From Hyphomicrobiales bacterium (lineage in GTDB: Bacteria > Pseudomonadota > Alphaproteobacteria > Rhizobiales > Rhizobiaceae), in contig UBMP01000016.1 of the NCBI GenBank assembly GCA_900466575.1, forward strand, positions 470,527 to 534,526: a DNA stretch of 64,000 nucleotides, read 5' to 3'. Both the position numbers and the translations under genes were made by a program. How positions within the stretch are numbered: the first letter of the stretch is position 1; each line of letters begins with the position of its first letter. Shown here in pieces: positions 60,855 to 64,000 of this stretch. The notes beneath the pieces were generated by a model that worked only from the letters and a program-made list of their open reading frames with translations, ran no database searches and was not told where the DNA came from.

Positions 60855-62948
60855 TTGTCCGTATTCAAGTCCCTGCCCGAAGCCCCGCGCGCCGCCAAGA
60901 AGCCTGTCACCGACACACGCCACGGCATCACGCGCACTGACGATTACGCCTGGCTCCGGGCCAACAACTGGCAGCAGGTCTTCCACGACACATCCGTTCT
61001 CGATCCGGAAATCCGTGCCTACCTTGAGGCAGAGAACGCTTACATGAAGGCCGCGATGGCTGACACGGAAGCGCTGCAAAAGCAGCTCTTTGCCGAGATG
61101 AAGGGCCGCATCAAGGAAGATGACTCCTCGGTTCCGATGAAGGACGGTCCTTTCGCCTATGGCTCCTTCTACGTCACCGGCGGCGAACAGCCGCACTATT
61201 TCCGCATCCCCGCGGGAGGCGGGGAACGTCAGGTCATCCTCGATGGCGACAAGGAGGCGAAAGGCAAGGAATACCTGCGCCTTGCCGGCATGGCGAGTTC
61301 GTCCGACCACACGCTCGGTGTCTGGGGCTATGACGACAAGGGCTCGGAATTCTTCACGCTGCGCGTCCGCAACCTGACGACAGGCGAAGACATGTCCGAC
61401 CTCCTCGAAAACACCGGCGGCGGTGGCGCCTGGGATGCGGAAGGCAAGAGCTTCTTCTATACGCTGCAGGACGAGAACCACCGTCCGTCCAAGATCTTCC
61501 ATCACATCCTCGGCCAGCCGCAATCGGCTGACCGTCTGGTCTATGAGGAAACCGATCCCGGCATGTTCATGGGCGTCGGCGGCTCGCGGCTCGATGATTT
61601 CATCTTCATCGACATCCACGACCACGACACGACCGAATACCGCCTCCTCTCCACCAAGGACCTGACGGCGGAACCGAAACTCGTCGTCGCTCGCGAACCG
61701 GGCATGCAGTATGAGCTGACCGAAGGCGGCGACCGCTTCTTCATCCTGACCAATTGCGATGGCGCCAAGGATTTCAAGATCATGGAAGCGCCCGTTGAAT
61801 CGCCCTCCAAGGAGAACTGGCGCGAGCTTGTGCCGCATGAAGCCGGCCGCCTCATCCTCAATCACATGGCCTTTGCCCGCCATCTTGTCTGGCTGGAACG
61901 CCGCGACGGCCTGCCGCGCATCGTGATCCGCGACCGCGCCACCAACGAGGAGCACGCGATTGCCTTCGACGAGGAAGCCTATTCGCTCGGCCTCACGGGC
62001 GCCGCAGACTACGACACGGATGTCATCCGCTTCTCCTATTCCTCAATGACGACGCCAAGCCAGGTCTTCGACTACAACATGGCGACGCGTGAGCGCATCC
62101 TTCTGAAGACCCAGGAAGTCCCCTCCGGCCACAATCCGGACGACTACATCACCCGCCGCATTCAGGCCGTCTCGCATGATGGCGAACTCGTCCCCGTCTC
62201 CCTGCTCTACCGCAAGGACACCCCGCTCGACGGTTCCGCGCCCTGCCTGCTCTACGGCTATGGCGCCTATGGCATCTCGATCCCGGCAAGCTTCTCCACG
62301 AATGCCCTGTCGCTCGCCGATCGCGGCTTCGTCTATGCCATCGCCCATATCCGCGGCGGCAAGGATAAGGGCTATCGCTGGTACGAAGACGGCAAGCTCG
62401 CCGGCAAGGAAAACACATTCAAGGACTTCATCGCCGCCGCCGATCACCTCGTGAAGGAAGGCTTCACATCCTACAACCGCATCATCGCCGAAGGCGGCTC
62501 CGCCGGCGGCATGCTGATGGGCGCCGTCGCCAACATGGCGCCTGAGAAATTCGCCGGCATCATCGCCGCCGTCCCCTTTGTCGACGTGCTCACCACCATG
62601 CTCGACGACACCCTGCCGCTGACCCCGCCGGAATGGCCGGAGTGGGGCAACCCGATCGAGTCCGAGGAAGACTACAAGCGCATCGCCGCCTATTCCCCTT
62701 ATGACAACGTCGCCGCCAAGCCCTACCCCGCGCTGCTGGCACTCGCCGGCCTCACAGACCCCCGCGTGACCTATTGGGAACCAGCCAAATGGGTGGCGAA
62801 ACTGCGTGAGCACACCACCGGCTCCGAACCCATCCTCCTGAAAACCAACATGGGCGCCGGCCACGGCGGCGCCTCGGGCCGCTTCCAGCGGCTGGAAGAA
62901 ACCGCGCTGGAATACGCGTTCGCGATCAAGGTGGCCGGGAAGATGTAA
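60855..62948 (+). CDS. S9 family serine peptidase (oligopeptidase B / prolyl oligopeptidase type)
   Basis: A 697-residue cytosolic peptidase of oligopeptidase B size. An N-terminal beta-propeller (about 75-420) precedes an alpha/beta hydrolase domain with the nucleophile in EGGSAGGMLMG, the catalytic Asp in LTDPRVTYWEP and the His in MGAGHGGASG. It cleaves short peptides, after basic residues in OpdB or after Pro in POP. I choose a TTG start at 60855 behind GGAG at seven-base spacing; an ATG at 60759 would add 32 unusual residues. Its stop codon lies in an 18-bp tandem duplication. Confidence 0.9.
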   Translation: MSVFKSLPEAPRAAKKPVTDTRHGITRTDDYAWLRANNWQQVFHDTSVLDPEIRAYLEAENAYMKAAMADTEALQKQLFAEMKGRIKEDDSSVPMKDGPFAYGSFYVTGGEQPHYFRIPAGGGERQVILDGDKEAKGKEYLRLAGMASSSDHTLGVWGYDDKGSEFFTLRVRNLTTGEDMSDLLENTGGGGAWDAEGKSFFYTLQDENHRPSKIFHHILGQPQSADRLVYEETDPGMFMGVGGSRLDDFIFIDIHDHDTTEYRLLSTKDLTAEPKLVVAREPGMQYELTEGGDRFFILTNCDGAKDFKIMEAPVESPSKENWRELVPHEAGRLILNHMAFARHLVWLERRDGLPRIVIRDRATNEEHAIAFDEEAYSLGLTGAADYDTDVIRFSYSSMTTPSQVFDYNMATRERILLKTQEVPSGHNPDDYITRRIQAVSHDGELVPVSLLYRKDTPLDGSAPCLLYGYGAYGISIPASFSTNALSLADRGFVYAIAHIRGGKDKGYRWYEDGKLAGKENTFKDFIAAADHLVKEGFTSYNRIIAEGGSAGGMLMGAVANMAPEKFAGIIAAVPFVDVLTTMLDDTLPLTPPEWPEWGNPIESEEDYKRIAAYSPYDNVAAKPYPALLALAGLTDPRVTYWEPAKWVAKLREHTTGSEPILLKTNMGAGHGGASGRFQRLEETALEYAFAIKVAGKM

Positions 62949-62976
62949 GGCTGCAGCGAGATGTAAGGCTGCAGCG
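62941..62976 (+). repeat. Perfect tandem duplication of 18 bp across the S9 peptidase stop codon
   Basis: AGATGTAAGGCTGCAGCG occurs twice back to back (62941-62958 and 62959-62976). The first copy contains the stop codon TAA; the second is untranslated. Confidence 0.95.
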
Positions 62977-62986
62977 GGCCGAAACT

Positions 62987-63031
62987 GTGAACTGTAGTTG
63001 ACACATCGAGGCGATGTAAACTACAGTTTAC
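62987..63031 (+). promoter_or_regulatory. Promoter and twin operators of the higBA module
   Basis: Two 16-bp near-palindromes of the form GTNAACTRYAGTTNAC lie at 62987-63002 and 63016-63031, centred 29 bp apart. A perfect -35 TTGACA (62998-63003) overlaps the first. A -10-like TACAGT (63022-63027) with 18-bp spacing overlaps the second. Transcription would begin only a few bases before the toxin ATG. Binding of the antitoxin to both sites would occlude RNA polymerase. Confidence 0.6.
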
Positions 63032-63035
63032 GGGC

Positions 63036-63323
63036 ATGATCGAGGTCCGCGAGCATCCGGTTTTCACGAAATGGCGTCTCTCTTTGAGGGATGAAATGGT
63101 CGTGCGAAAGATAGCCGTTCGCGTCACGCGCATTCAGGCCGGACTGATGGGCGATGTAAAGTATTTCGAAGGCCTCGGTGAGGTCCGCATCGACTACGGC
63201 CCCGGCTACCGATTGTACTTCGTCAAGCGCGGCAACACTGTGGTGATCCTCCTGTGCGGCGGAGACAAGGATAGCCAAAGGCGCGACATCGAACTGGCCA
63301 AAAATCTGGCCAAGGAGGTCTGA
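63036..63323 (+). CDS. RelE/HigB-like toxin (Gp49 type)
   Basis: A 95-residue protein of the type II toxin family annotated as phage-derived Gp49-like or HigB (addiction module killer protein). Visible hallmarks are FTKWRLSLRDEMVVRKIAVRVTRIQAG, GEVRIDYGPGYRLYFVKRGNTVVILLCGGDKDSQRRDI and the C-terminal KNLAKEV. Such toxins cleave mRNA at the ribosome. It is the first gene, followed after one base by the antitoxin. The twin operators upstream suggest conditional cooperativity. Confidence 0.88.
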   Translation: MIEVREHPVFTKWRLSLRDEMVVRKIAVRVTRIQAGLMGDVKYFEGLGEVRIDYGPGYRLYFVKRGNTVVILLCGGDKDSQRRDIELAKNLAKEV

Positions 63324-63324
63324 T

Positions 63325-63621
63325 ATGGCAGTCGAAACCAAGCTCTTCGATCCCGCCGAATACATGGAAAGCAATGACGCGCAGGCAGAACTCCTGGCCG
63401 ACGCATTCGAGACCGGCGACGCCCAATATATCGCCCACGCCTTCGGCATCGTTGCCCGCGCCCGCGGCATGACAGCGATTGCCCGCGACGCCGGTGTGAC
63501 CCGCGAAGCGCTCTACAAGGCACTCAGCGACAAGGGTGATCCCAAATTCTCCACACTTCTCGGCGTTGTAAAGGCGCTCGGCATGAAGTTCGAATTGAAG
63601 AAGATCGAAGCGGCGGAGTAG
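63325..63621 (+). CDS. HigA-like antitoxin (addiction module antidote)
   Basis: A 98-residue helix-turn-helix protein (GMTAIARDAGVTREALYKALSDKGDPKFSTLLGVVKALGMKFEL) of the antidote family paired with Gp49-like toxins. It should neutralise the toxin and bind the twin operators at 62987-63031. The start follows AAGGAGGTC within the toxin's last codons, so translation is coupled. Confidence 0.9.
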   Translation: MAVETKLFDPAEYMESNDAQAELLADAFETGDAQYIAHAFGIVARARGMTAIARDAGVTREALYKALSDKGDPKFSTLLGVVKALGMKFELKKIEAAE

Positions 63622-63918
63622 GCCGCCCTTCCTCTCCCCTCGTCGGAGAGGATAGCTCGCCCCAAGAGCCGGAGGCGATTGGCTTGGCGAGCCTGGTGAG
63701 GGGGATTTGCGGTGTATGTTCGTGGACAAATCTACCCCCTCACCTGGAAAATCTAGCACTTAGCGTTCCGCTAAGATGCTGATTTTCCTTCCTCTCCCAC
63801 AAGGGGAGAGGCTAACCAAGCCGCACCGTTTTCCCCATTTCAAAAACCTCCCTTATCCTGACCTTCTTCCGCCACCGGATGGGCCCGCGACGACGGGTTC
63901 AGGCGGGAGGAGAGCTTG
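63622..63918. repeat. Intergenic palindromic mosaic
   Basis: No gene is seen. The block has three inverted repeats: CTCTCC/GGAGAG near 63632-63653, a long stem 63746-63765 with 63769-63788 (two single-base bulges, loop TTC), and CCTCTCCC/GGGAGAGG near 63791-63811. CCCCTCACC and its complement occur on the flanks. The general appearance is that of the dispersed extragenic palindromes found in rhizobial genomes. Confidence 0.6.
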
Positions 63919-64000
63919 ATGACATTCATCGTAACGTGCGGCGGATGTCATCAGGGGGCGCGGGCGGCGGTGGATGAAACAACATCCACCGAAACGACTC
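63919..64000 (+). CDS. Possible start of a small protein, cut by the window edge
   Basis: An ATG at 63919 follows a strong GGGAGGAGAG ribosome site, and the frame is open to the end (MTFIVTCGGCHQGARAAVDE...). Only 27 codons are visible and no domain can be named, so the call is tentative. Confidence 0.25.
   Translation, partial: MTFIVTCGGCHQGARAAVDETTSTETT

Overview
The window is a gene-dense, GC-rich (roughly 60% or more by eye) stretch of what looks like a Rhizobiaceae chromosome (Rhizobium / Agrobacterium / Neorhizobium type). The grounds are a circularly permuted two-piece ssrA gene with the tag ANDNNAKGYALAA, an alpha-type SspB followed by DUF4169 and RHH_4 genes, the thyA-folA-hflK-hflC-DUF2065-degP order, the orfA-pit phosphate pair, and core protein sequences of rhizobial character. 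I see no IS element, prophage, CRISPR array, rRNA or tRNA. Most of the window is core genome with small accessory patches.

Layout. 1-5.7 kb: a partial endonuclease/exonuclease/phosphatase protein, an acyltransferase, a PLP aminotransferase, a GT39-like membrane glycosyltransferase and a GNAT enzyme. 5.7-8.2 kb: ilvC and two TetR regulators. 8.3-12.3 kb: exported proteins, a MarR-GNAT fusion and a diguanylate cyclase. 12.3-18.3 kb: a divergent Lrp/AsnC - amino-acid racemase pair, an UshA-like phosphoesterase, a class D beta-lactamase, pdxJ and a MerR/LuxR hybrid regulator. 18.3-23.1 kb: a RecD-like helicase, then a same-strand cluster (SDR-DoxX, DUF2269, COG4315-like secreted protein, ECF sigma, anti-sigma). 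23.1-27.0 kb: lysE, a VOC protein, a GST, and an SDR with a divergent XRE regulator. 27.0-31.6 kb: NUDIX, orfA-pit, DUF1398, MarR and chrA. 31.7-34.3 kb: ilvB-ilvH with a leader peptide and attenuator. 34.4-44.7 kb: HerA-like ATPase, miaA/serB head to head, a GNAT pseudogene, two tiny membrane proteins, degP/DUF2065/hflC/hflK, folA/thyA and DUF2853. 44.9-46.4 kb: tmRNA and its ClpXP adaptor SspB. 46.4-55.6 kb: a giant AsmA protein, a D-lactate dehydrogenase-like flavoprotein, a di-heme peroxidase and an autotransporter. 55.9-64 kb: UvrD helicase, polysaccharide deacetylase, sulfide:quinone oxidoreductase, S9 peptidase, a higBA toxin-antitoxin module and an intergenic palindromic element.

How genes work together. 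Two branched-chain amino acid loci (ilvC; ilvBH) are present, and ilvBH carries a readable attenuator. tmRNA and SspB together tag and deliver stalled translation products to ClpXP; HflKC and DegP add membrane and periplasmic quality control. The aminotransferase and the LysE exporter, 20 kb apart, share an almost identical palindromic promoter element, which suggests a common regulator of amino-acid overflow. The orfA-pit phosphate transporter has a PHO-box-like direct repeat. The most informative signals in this window are regulatory DNA: attenuator, paired MarR operators, helically phased TTTGCA boxes, PHO box and toxin-antitoxin operators. I did not find convincing evidence for an entirely new multi-gene system; the ECF sigma cluster and the shared LysE/aminotransferase operator are the best leads.
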